NCBI GenBank assembly: GCA_036381835.1
Contig: DASVCA010000126.1
Location: forward strand, 1-17,023
Direction of reading: 5' to 3'
From: DASULK01 sp036381835
Lineage (GTDB): Bacteria; Actinomycetota; Actinomycetes; Mycobacteriales; Micromonosporaceae
Length of the DNA: 17,023 nt
Shown here: positions 1-5,906 of the stretch, piece by piece
Layout of the letters: every line of letters begins with the position of its first letter
Numbering within the stretch: the stretch's first letter is position 1
Notes under the pieces: model-generated
Database searches by the model: none
What the model was told of the DNA's origin: nothing
The model's input: only the letters and a program-made list of their open reading frames with translations
Program-made: the position numbers and the translations under genes

Positions 1-91
1 TTGCTGATCATCGGCAGCCGGACGGCGGCCTCATCGTGCGAAGATGCGCCCGCCGGAAAGGTATCCTTTGACAATTCTTGCCGATCCCAGC

Positions 92-1450
92 ATGCTGACG
101 ACCGTTTCAACCCGTCCCGTCGACCCGGGCCGACAGCCGACCCCATCGGCGGACGAGGTCCGTGACTTCTCCTCCTTCGGCCTGCCCGACGCGCTCGTAC
201 GCGCACTCGCCCGCCAGGGCATCACCACACCCTTCGAGATTCAACGGGCTACCCTGCCGGACGCCCTCGCCGGCCGCGACGTGCTGGGCCGTGGGCAGAC
301 CGGATCCGGAAAGACCCTGGCCTTCGGCCTCCCCGTACTCGCCCGGGTCGCGGCCGGGAGGCGCGCCCGCCCCCGCCACCCGAAGGCGCTCGTCCTAGTG
401 CCGACCCGGGAACTCGCGATGCAGGTCAGCGACGCACTCCTACCGCTCGGCAAAGCGCTGCGGGTGTTCGTCAAGACCGCCTTCGGCGGGGTGCCGTACG
501 ACCGCCAGATCGACGCGCTGCGCCGCGGCGTGGAGGTCCTGGTCGCCACGCCCGGACGGCTCGGCGACTTGATCGCACGTGGCGTCTGCCGCCTCGACAA
601 CGTCGAGGTGACGGTGCTCGACGAGGCCGACCAGATGGCCGACATGGGCTTCCTGCCCGAGGTCACCGAGCTGCTGGCCCAGACTCCGGCCGACGCCCAG
701 CGGCTGCTGTTCTCGGCGACGCTGGACAACGACGTCGCCGCGCTGGTCGAGCGGTTCATGACCGATCCGGTCACGCACTCGACGGCCCCGCCCACCGCGT
801 CCGTGGCCACCATGGATCACCACCTGTTCCTGATCCCGCCGAAAGAGAAGTTCGCGGTCACCGCGGCCATCGCCGCCCGGCCCGGTCGGACGATGATGTT
901 CGCCCGTACTCAGGTGGGCGTCGATCAGTTGGTCGAACAGCTCGCGGCGGTCGGCGTCCGCGCCGGCGGACTGCACGGCGGGAAGAGTCAGCGGGTACGC
1001 ACCCGCACCCTCGCCGAGTTCCGTGAGGGCCGGGTGAGTGTGCTGGTCGCCACGGATGTGGCGGCTCGGGGAATCCACGTCGACGGGGTCAGCCTCGTCG
1101 TGCACGTCGACCCGCCCCGGGACCCGAAGGACTACCTGCACCGAGCGGGCCGTACCGCGCGGGCGGGCGAGACCGGTGCGGTGGCCACCCTGGTGCTGCC
1201 GAAACAGCGTCGCAGCGCCCTGGCGGTGTTGGAGCGGGCCGGCGTCCGGCCGGTGCAGACCTGGGTACGGGCGGACGCTCCCGTGCTGGGCGAGCTGACC
1301 GGGGCGCGCCCGCCGAGCGGGATGCCGGCGGTGGTCGCCGAGGCTGGCCCGACGGGCTACAACGAGCGCCGGGAACGCCCCCGCGGCAACCGTCCCTACA
1401 GCAAGCGCGGGTTCCGCGTACCGGTTCGTTCCGGCGGCAGAGCACGCTGA
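92..1450 (+). CDS. DEAD-box ATP-dependent RNA helicase
   Basis: This is a superfamily 2 RNA helicase that unwinds RNA duplexes or remodels RNA-protein complexes using ATP. Counting from the ATG at 92 (452 aa), the motifs run in order: Q motif around residues 26–54, Walker A GQTGSGKT (68–75), PTREL (104–108), TPGR (153–156), DEAD (177–180), SAT (208–210), TDVAARG (321–327) and HRAGRTARAG (350–359). Motif VI departs slightly from the usual HRIGRTGRAG. A basic Arg/Gly-rich tail of about 35 residues ends the protein and probably binds RNA. An in-frame ATG at 44 and a TTG at 68 (with GGAAAGG at 55–61) also exist. I prefer 92 because codons between 59 and 79 end mostly in A or T, unlike the rest of the gene. 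The family is certain; the start and the physiological RNA target are not. Confidence 0.93.
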   Translation: MLTTVSTRPVDPGRQPTPSADEVRDFSSFGLPDALVRALARQGITTPFEIQRATLPDALAGRDVLGRGQTGSGKTLAFGLPVLARVAAGRRARPRHPKALVLVPTRELAMQVSDALLPLGKALRVFVKTAFGGVPYDRQIDALRRGVEVLVATPGRLGDLIARGVCRLDNVEVTVLDEADQMADMGFLPEVTELLAQTPADAQRLLFSATLDNDVAALVERFMTDPVTHSTAPPTASVATMDHHLFLIPPKEKFAVTAAIAARPGRTMMFARTQVGVDQLVEQLAAVGVRAGGLHGGKSQRVRTRTLAEFREGRVSVLVATDVAARGIHVDGVSLVVHVDPPRDPKDYLHRAGRTARAGETGAVATLVLPKQRRSALAVLERAGVRPVQTWVRADAPVLGELTGARPPSGMPAVVAEAGPTGYNERRERPRGNRPYSKRGFRVPVRSGGRAR

Positions 1451-1470
1451 CGGCCGGTAACGTCCGACCC

Positions 1471-2094
1471 ATGTCGACGCTGCCGAAGTCGCTCCTGTGG
1501 GTCCGCATCGACACCGCCGGCGTCGAGCACACCCTGCTCGACGACCGGCGTGGGCTGTACGCCCGGGGCACGGCGCAAGCCGCGACACCGGTGCCGTACA
1601 CCTGCCGGTACGAGTTGCGCACCGACGACACCTGGGGATCGGTTCAGCTCGATGTGACCGTCGAGGGGGCCGGCTGGCTGCGCATGGTCCGACTGGAGCG
1701 GGCTGCCGGGTGGCGGGTAACCACGTCCGAGCAGGGTGATCTGGACGCGGCGCTGGCCGAGGTCGGGCTGCCCGCGGCCGGTCTGCCCGGGATCGACGAT
1801 CCGACCCGACTCGGGGATGCGATGGACGTCGATCTCGGCAGTTCTCCGCTGACCAACACCCTGCCGGTGCGGCGACTCGGTCTGCAGGACGCCGAGCCGG
1901 GCACCACCCGGCAGCTGGACGTGGTGTGGGTGCTGGTACCGAGCCTGACCGTGGTGCCGGCGAGCCAGAGCTACACGACCCTGGAAGGCGGAAACGTCCG
2001 TTACGCCAGCGAGGGTTTCAGCGCCGATCTGCAACTCGACGCCGACGGCTACGTGATCAAGTACCCGGGGCTGGCCGAACGTACGCAGCGGTAG
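1471..2094 (+). CDS. putative glycolipid-binding domain protein (DUF1089 family)
   Basis: This 207-aa cytoplasmic protein has no signal peptide or membrane segment. It matches my memory of the Glycolipid_bind/DUF1089 family: a W-x-R start, a GSVQLDV strand, the signature DLGSSPLTNTLPVRRL around residues 121–136, a VVWVLVPSLTV strand, and a closing YPGL near the C terminus. The family fold is a lipocalin-like beta barrel; the glycolipid-binding role is a family-level prediction only. It lies 20 bp after the helicase stop on the same strand, so it may be co-transcribed, although no clear Shine-Dalgarno precedes the ATG. It ends tail to tail with the cysteine desulfhydrase gene, with a single base between the stop codons. 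Its cellular role is unknown. Confidence 0.8.
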   Translation: MSTLPKSLLWVRIDTAGVEHTLLDDRRGLYARGTAQAATPVPYTCRYELRTDDTWGSVQLDVTVEGAGWLRMVRLERAAGWRVTTSEQGDLDAALAEVGLPAAGLPGIDDPTRLGDAMDVDLGSSPLTNTLPVRRLGLQDAEPGTTRQLDVVWVLVPSLTVVPASQSYTTLEGGNVRYASEGFSADLQLDADGYVIKYPGLAERTQR

Positions 2095-2095
2095 G

Positions 2096-3208
2096 TCATC
2101 GTGCGGCGGGGTCGGCCGGCTCCGTCCATCGTCCGGTGGCGAGGAACCGGTCGATCGCCTCGAGGTACGGGACAAGGTTCATGCCCTGGGCGGCCACCCA
2201 CTCATCCGAGTAGTACGAGTCGGCGTAGCGCTCCCCGCTGTCGCACAGCAGCGTCACGACCGATCCGGTCTGCCCGGCGGCGAGCATCTCGGCGACGAGT
2301 CCGAACGCCCCCCACAGGTTCGTGCCGGTCGATCCCCCGACCTTGCGGCCGAGCAGGCGGCTCGCCGCCCGCATGGCGGCGAGCGACGCCGCGTCCGGAA
2401 CGCGGACCATGCGGTCGACCACGAACGGCTGGAAGGAGGGTTCGACGCTGGGCCGGCCGATCCCCTCGATCCGCGATCCTCGGCCGGTCGTCACCGACCA
2501 GTCCTCGGCTTCCCATGCGGGGTAGAACGCGGAGTTCTCCGGGTCGACCACGCAGAGTTTGGTGCGGTGCCGGCGGTAGCGTGCGTACCGGCCGATGGTG
2601 GCGCTCGTCCCGCCGGTACCGGCCCCGACCACGATCCACGCCGGTACCGGGTGTCGTTCCAACGCCATCTGCGCGAAGATCGACTCGGCGATGTTGTTGT
2701 TGCCTCGCCAGTCGGTCGCGCGTTCGGCGTACGTGAACTGGTCCATGTAGTGACCGCCCAGATCTTCGGCGAGCCACCGGGCTTCGACCACCACCCGGGC
2801 CGGGTCGTCCACCAGGTGGCACCGGCCGCCGTGGAACTCGATGAGGGCGATCTTCTCCGGGGAGGTCGACGCAGGCATCACCGCGATGAAGGGCAGGCCG
2901 AGCATGCGGGCGAAGTACGCCTCCGACACGGCGGTCGAGCCGGATGACGCCTCCACGATGGTGGTGCCCGGCCCGATCCAGCCGTTGCACAGCCCGTAGA
3001 GGAACAGCGATCGAGCCAACCGGTGTTTGAGGGAGCCGGTCGGATGCACCGACTCGTCTTTCAGGTACAGGTCGATGCCCCACTCCCGCGGCAGCGGGAA
3101 ACAGAGCAGGTGGGTGTCCGCGGAGCGGTTGGCGTCCGCTTCGACGGTGGCGATGGCCCAGTTGACCCAGGCGCGCTCGTCGTCGTCACACCGATCCAAC
3201 TGTTCCAT
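2096..3208 (-). CDS. cds1: PLP-dependent cysteine desulfhydrase, Cds1 type
   Basis: This 370-aa fold-type II PLP enzyme belongs to the cysteine synthase family. The PLP lysine is Lys61 in the context HPTGSLKHRLA. A substrate loop EASSGST lies at 86–92 and the phosphate-binding loop GAGTGGT at 195–201. The closing motif is CDSGERYADSYYSDEW near residue 335. Long stretches, such as those around SADTHLL, ERATDWRGNNNIAES and GGSTGTNLWGAFGL, match what I recall of Mycobacterium tuberculosis Cds1 (Rv3684), which degrades cysteine to H2S, pyruvate and ammonia. The gene follows an Lrp/AsnC regulator by 22 bp on the same strand, as expected for cysteine-responsive control. No good ribosome binding site precedes the ATG. 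A cysteine synthase or cystathionine beta-synthase-like activity is the main alternative. Confidence 0.85.
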   Translation of the reverse strand: MEQLDRCDDDERAWVNWAIATVEADANRSADTHLLCFPLPREWGIDLYLKDESVHPTGSLKHRLARSLFLYGLCNGWIGPGTTIVEASSGSTAVSEAYFARMLGLPFIAVMPASTSPEKIALIEFHGGRCHLVDDPARVVVEARWLAEDLGGHYMDQFTYAERATDWRGNNNIAESIFAQMALERHPVPAWIVVGAGTGGTSATIGRYARYRRHRTKLCVVDPENSAFYPAWEAEDWSVTTGRGSRIEGIGRPSVEPSFQPFVVDRMVRVPDAASLAAMRAASRLLGRKVGGSTGTNLWGAFGLVAEMLAAGQTGSVVTLLCDSGERYADSYYSDEWVAAQGMNLVPYLEAIDRFLATGRWTEPADPAAR

Positions 3209-3230
3209 GGGCGGACGCTAACAGGCACGC

Positions 3231-3689
3231 TCAGGCGGATGGCGGGGTGAGCGGTTGCGGCCGATCCTCCCACTTGGTGGAGAGCGCGATCGTGGTACGG
3301 GTGGACGCGACACCGGGCGTCCGGTTCAACCGCACGATCAATTGCTCCAGTTCGGCGATGGTGCCGACCCGGGCCTTGAGCAGGAACGATTCGACCCCGG
3401 CGGTGAAGTAGCAGGACTCGATCTCCGGCATCTCGCGGAACGCGGCGAGGACGTCGTCGGTGTCGCCGCCGGAGTCTTCCACCACTCCGATCAGCGCGGT
3501 TACCCCGAGGCCGACCGTCTCGGGCGCAACGTCCGCCCGGTATGCCCGGATCACCCCGCCAGCCTCCAGCTTGCCCACCCGTTCGTGCACGGCGGGAGCG
3601 GAGAGTCCGACCTGTCGGCCGAGTTCGGCGTACGACAGTCGGGCGTTGGCGCGCAGGAGCTCCAGCAGGCGTACGTCGATCGCGTCCAC
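3231..3689 (-). CDS. Lrp/AsnC-family transcriptional regulator
   Basis: This 152-aa regulator has an N-terminal AsnC-type helix-turn-helix (about residues 2–50: DAIDVRLLELL, then LSYAELGRQVGLSAPAVHERV) and a C-terminal RAM ligand-sensing domain (about 65–140). Family members usually bind amino acids and form octamers. The frame stays open to a TTG at 3737, but that would add a Pro/Ser-rich 16-residue leader unlike the family, and the TTG overlaps a good -10 box (3737–3742). I therefore chose the GTG at 3689, preceded by AGGG 11 bases upstream. The gene lies upstream of cds1 on the same strand and is divergent from bldC. It probably senses cysteine or a related amino acid and controls cds1 and itself; this is inference from context, in line with Lrp-type control of cysteine desulfhydrases in enterobacteria. 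Confidence 0.9.
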   Translation of the reverse strand: MDAIDVRLLELLRANARLSYAELGRQVGLSAPAVHERVGKLEAGGVIRAYRADVAPETVGLGVTALIGVVEDSGGDTDDVLAAFREMPEIESCYFTAGVESFLLKARVGTIAELEQLIVRLNRTPGVASTRTTIALSTKWEDRPQPLTPPSA

Positions 3690-3736
3690 GGGGTGTGACC
3701 CTATCCGGGGCGGGGAAGGTGAGGCAGGCGAGGGCA

Positions 3737-3742
3737 ATGATA
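3737..3742 (-). promoter_or_regulatory. candidate -10 box for the lrp–cds1 unit
   Basis: The minus strand reads TATCAT here, a five-of-six match to TATAAT. A start site about 7 bases downstream would leave a leader of roughly 40 bases before the GTG at 3689. No convincing -35 box is visible. The box overlaps the alternative TTG start at 3737 and argues against it. Confidence 0.4.
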
Positions 3743-3753
3743 CCGGCTACCGG

Positions 3754-3781
3754 GGCAAATGCCGGGTTTTCCATTTTTGCC
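3754..3781. repeat. inverted repeat in the lrp/bldC divergent region, possible operator
   Basis: The arms GGCAAA (3754–3759) and TTTGCC (3776–3781) are exact complements separated by 16 bases, in a locally AT-richer island (about 3757–3779). Centre-to-centre spacing is 22 bases, about two helical turns, as expected for a dimeric regulator binding one face of the DNA. The site lies upstream of the lrp -10 box and beside the likely bldC promoter. The product of the adjacent Lrp gene is the obvious candidate binder, but this is inference. Confidence 0.35.
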
Positions 3782-3810
3782 GGACATGCCGTTTCCCCCG
3801 GTGCTCTAAT
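3781..3810 (+). promoter_or_regulatory. candidate promoter for bldC
   Basis: A CGGACA box (3781–3786, four of six matches to TTGACA) and TCTAAT (3805–3810, five of six matches to TATAAT, though lacking the A at position 2) are separated by 18 bases. This would give a 5' leader of about 95–100 bases before the GTG at 3915. The assignment is weak. Confidence 0.25.
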
Positions 3811-3902
3811 GACCACGTGGCCGCGTACAGGTCGGGCTGCGTTTCCGACGGGCCGACGAACCGGGATGGCCTGCGGGGAGGCTTCGAAGGCTGGTCGACG
3901 CG

Positions 3903-3908
3903 AGGAGG
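3903..3908 (+). promoter_or_regulatory. strong ribosome binding site of bldC
   Basis: AGGAGG lies six bases before the GTG at 3915 and is followed by more Gs. It is one of the strongest Shine-Dalgarno sequences in the window and fixes the bldC start. Confidence 0.8.
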
Positions 3909-3914
3909 GGGTTT

Positions 3915-4217
3915 GTGGACACTGGAGACCGTCTGCTGACGCCGGGCGAGGTGGCCGCATTGTTTCGCGTCGATCCAAAAACGGTTACCCGCTGGGCGGC
4001 AGCCGGACGCATCGGCAGCATCCGCACCCCGGGCGGGCACCGCAGGTTCCGCGAGTCCGAGGTACGCGCGCTGCTCGAGGGCGAGGGGGCGCTGGCGGAG
4101 GGCGAAGAGACCGGAGAACAGACCGCTGAGCGGCCGCGCAACACCGGGCCGCAGCAGGAGAGCGCGGGCCCCGGCCAGCGGAACGGCCCACCCGGGCCGG
4201 TCTTCGGCGCGCACTGA
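3915..4217 (+). CDS. bldC: BldC-family MerR-like DNA-binding regulator
   Basis: This 100-aa protein consists of a single winged helix-turn-helix (about residues 7–55: LLTPGEVAALFRVDPKTVTRWA, then SIRTPGGHRRFRESEVRALL) and a hydrophilic tail of about 45 residues rich in Glu, Gly, Pro and Gln. The DNA-binding part is nearly the sequence I recall for Streptomyces BldC, which binds direct repeats cooperatively and delays entry into development. Streptomyces BldC is about 68 aa, so the tail here is longer. The GTG start is set by an AGGAGG six bases upstream. The gene is divergent from the lrp regulator and convergent with ubiX, so it is monocistronic. It is probably a developmental or global regulator. 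Orthology rather than paralogy to BldC is not proven. Confidence 0.85.
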   Translation: MDTGDRLLTPGEVAALFRVDPKTVTRWAAAGRIGSIRTPGGHRRFRESEVRALLEGEGALAEGEETGEQTAERPRNTGPQQESAGPGQRNGPPGPVFGAH

Positions 4218-4269
4218 GCGCCCCGGCGACCGTCACCACCCGGGCCGATGGCGGGGAAGCGAAGGCCGG

Positions 4270-4932
4270 TCACCCGCCGATCTCGGATCCCACCCCGCGA
4301 CCGGAGCGGCGGCCGGCACCCAACTCACCGGCCCATCGGCTGAACAGGCTGTGCGGTACGCCCAGGGCGTCCAGCACCTTCCCCGCGACGAAATCCACCA
4401 GTTGCGCGGCCGTGGCCGACGCCCCCGCACCGTAGAACCCCGGGCTCGCCGGCAGCACCACCGCGCCCGCATCGTGCAACGCGATCAGGTGCTCCAGGTG
4501 GCTGCGGGTCACCGGCGTCTCGCGGGGCACCACCACCATCGGCCGGCGCTCCTTCAGGTTGACCTCCGCGGCCCGTTGCAACAGATCCTTCGACAAGCCG
4601 ATCGCGATGCCGGCGCACGCGGCCGTGCTCGCCGGCACCACCACCATGCCCCGTGCCGGATAGGAGCCGCTGCTAGGTCCGGCGGCCAGATCACCGGCGG
4701 GCCAGTGACACACGTCGGCATCGTCGAGCGACCGACCCAGCCAGGTCGCCAGATCCTCCCGCCAGTGGGTGTCCCGGAATGCATGGCCGGTCTCGTCGAG
4801 GATGGTCAGCCGGGCGGCACGGGACACCACCAGGTCGATCGACTCACCGGCGTCGAGCAGCCCGCGCAGCACCGCCGCCGCGTAGGGGGTGCCGGACGCC
4901 CCGGACACCCCGACGATCCACGGCCTGCGCAT
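4270..4932 (-). CDS. ubiX: UbiX-family flavin prenyltransferase
   Basis: This 220-aa flavoprotein makes prenylated FMN from FMN and dimethylallyl phosphate, the cofactor needed by UbiD decarboxylases. Visible motifs are the flavin-binding GVSGASGTPYAAAV (residues 8–21), the GMVVVPAS loop near the middle, LKERRPMVVVPRETP, and a PASPGFY segment near the C-terminal third, all typical of UbiX/Pad1. The frame is open further upstream, but the ATG at 4932 overlaps the mqnP stop in a TGATG arrangement and begins the family's conserved first strand, so the start is firm. It is the third gene of the mqnL–mqnP–ubiX unit, placing the cofactor supplier beside its client decarboxylase. The C terminus has a short basic Gly/Arg-rich extension. 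Confidence 0.92.
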   Translation of the reverse strand: MRRPWIVGVSGASGTPYAAAVLRGLLDAGESIDLVVSRAARLTILDETGHAFRDTHWREDLATWLGRSLDDADVCHWPAGDLAAGPSSGSYPARGMVVVPASTAACAGIAIGLSKDLLQRAAEVNLKERRPMVVVPRETPVTRSHLEHLIALHDAGAVVLPASPGFYGAGASATAAQLVDFVAGKVLDALGVPHSLFSRWAGELGAGRRSGRGVGSEIGG

Positions 4933-5906
4933 CACACACCCAGATCGAGACGGATCACGAGGTCGAGCAGCGCGAAGAGGAACAGCGCGATCCCGACGAA
5001 CCCGTTCGCGGTGAAGAACGCCCGATTGACCCGGGACAGGTCGGTCGGGGTGACCACGATGTGCTGATAAGCGAATGCGACCGCCGCCAGCCCGAGGCCG
5101 ACCAGCCACAGCCAGCCGAAGCCGATCAGCACACCGAACCAGCCGAACAGCAGGAAGGTGATCACGTGCGTGATCGTCGAGGCGTGCAGCGCGAACGCCA
5201 GCCCGTACCGCGCCGGCACGGACCGCACGCCGATCCGCCGGTCTACCTCCGCGTCCTGACAGGCGTAGATCAGATCAAACCCGCCGATCCACAGCCCGAC
5301 CGCGACGCCGAGCACCCAGGCCGGCCCGGACCCGGCCAGCGTGCCGGTCACGGCGAGCCACGCCCCGACCGGCCCGGCCAGCTGGGCCAGCCCCAGGATC
5401 GCGTGCGGCCAGTCGGTGAACCTTTTCGCGTATGGGTAGGTGATCAGGGGTGCGACCGCGAGCGGGGCGAGCGCCAGGCAGAGCGGGTTGAGCGCCGCCG
5501 CCGCGGCGAGGAAGATCGCGAGTGCGACCAACGCCCCGGTCCAGGCCGTGCGCACGCTCACCGCCCCGGTCACCAGCTCCCGGCCGGCGGTACGCGGGTT
5601 CCGGGCGTCGATGTGGCGATCGATGATCCGGTTCGCGGCCATGGCGAAGGTACGGGCACCCACCATCGCCACGGTGATCAGTGCGAGGTCGGCCCAGCGG
5701 ATCCGCCCACCGCTTTGCTCCATCGCGGTCAGCGCGGCCAGATAGGCGAAGGGGAGCGCGAAGATCGAGTGCTCGATCGTGACGAGCCGCAGGAACGCCC
5801 GCACCCTCCCCGCCGATCTTGCACTTTTGGGGGCGATATTTGCCCCCGAATCGGGCATATCCCCAACCACAACTGCAAGATCGCGGGGATTGTCAGGCGT
5901 GGTCAC
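4932..5906 (-). CDS. mqnP: UbiA-family prenyltransferase of menaquinone synthesis (MqnP)
   Basis: This 324-aa integral membrane enzyme transfers a polyprenyl chain to the aromatic ring precursor of menaquinone. The two Asp-rich motifs that bind Mg-diphosphate are NRIIDRHID (92–100) and CQDAEVDRR (216–224). About eight hydrophobic segments run from residue 46 to the C terminus. The start is taken as the GTG at 5906, which overlaps the mqnL stop by four bases (GTGA). The first 33 residues are unusual: residues 7–33 are encoded exactly by an 81-bp palindromic element (5808–5888), and the conserved protein begins only at RVRAFLRLVTIEHS. ATG at 5858 is a possible internal start. Context with UbiD and UbiX favours the futalosine-route MqnP over MenA or a heme O synthase. 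Confidence 0.88.
   Translation of the reverse strand: MTTPDNPRDLAVVVGDMPDSGANIAPKSARSAGRVRAFLRLVTIEHSIFALPFAYLAALTAMEQSGGRIRWADLALITVAMVGARTFAMAANRIIDRHIDARNPRTAGRELVTGAVSVRTAWTGALVALAIFLAAAAALNPLCLALAPLAVAPLITYPYAKRFTDWPHAILGLAQLAGPVGAWLAVTGTLAGSGPAWVLGVAVGLWIGGFDLIYACQDAEVDRRIGVRSVPARYGLAFALHASTITHVITFLLFGWFGVLIGFGWLWLVGLGLAAVAFAYQHIVVTPTDLSRVNRAFFTANGFVGIALFLFALLDLVIRLDLGV
5808..5888. repeat. 81-bp palindromic element inside the 5' end of mqnP
   Basis: The left arm is CCCCGCCGATCTTGCA (5808–5823) and the right arm TGCAAGATCGCGGGG (5874–5888). They are complementary over 15 pairs with one bulged C. The 50-base interior is also self-complementary: GGGGGC (5829–5834) with GCCCCC (5842–5847), or TTGGGG with CCCCAA (5861–5866) around ATATTTGCCC/GGGCATAT. 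Its AT-rich patches stand out from the surroundings. It spans 27 codons in phase. It looks like a REP- or MITE-like mobile palindrome; I recall similar GATCTTGCA palindromes in Micromonosporaceae genomes but could not check. Confidence 0.75.

Noticed and set aside
68..73. TTGACA, a perfect -35 consensus, just before the helicase.
   Set aside because: No -10 box follows at 16–19 bases; the ATG at 92 falls where it should be.
44..91. N-terminal extension of the helicase from ATG 44 or TTG 68.
   Set aside because: Codons here end mostly in A/T, contrary to the gene body, and resemble untranslated leader. The TTG with GGAAAGG upstream remains a real alternative.
440..1588. A 382-codon minus-strand frame opposite the helicase.
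   Set aside because: Mirror of the helicase gene; its sequence is His/Arg/Gly-rich with no family motif.
3690..3737. Extension of the Lrp regulator to TTG 3737.
   Set aside because: It adds a Pro/Ser-rich leader foreign to the family and overlaps the best -10 box on that strand.
4218..4269. Possible terminator between the convergent bldC and ubiX genes.
   Set aside because: Only 5-bp interrupted pairings (CCCCG/CGGGG, GACCG/CGGTC) with long loops; not enough to call.
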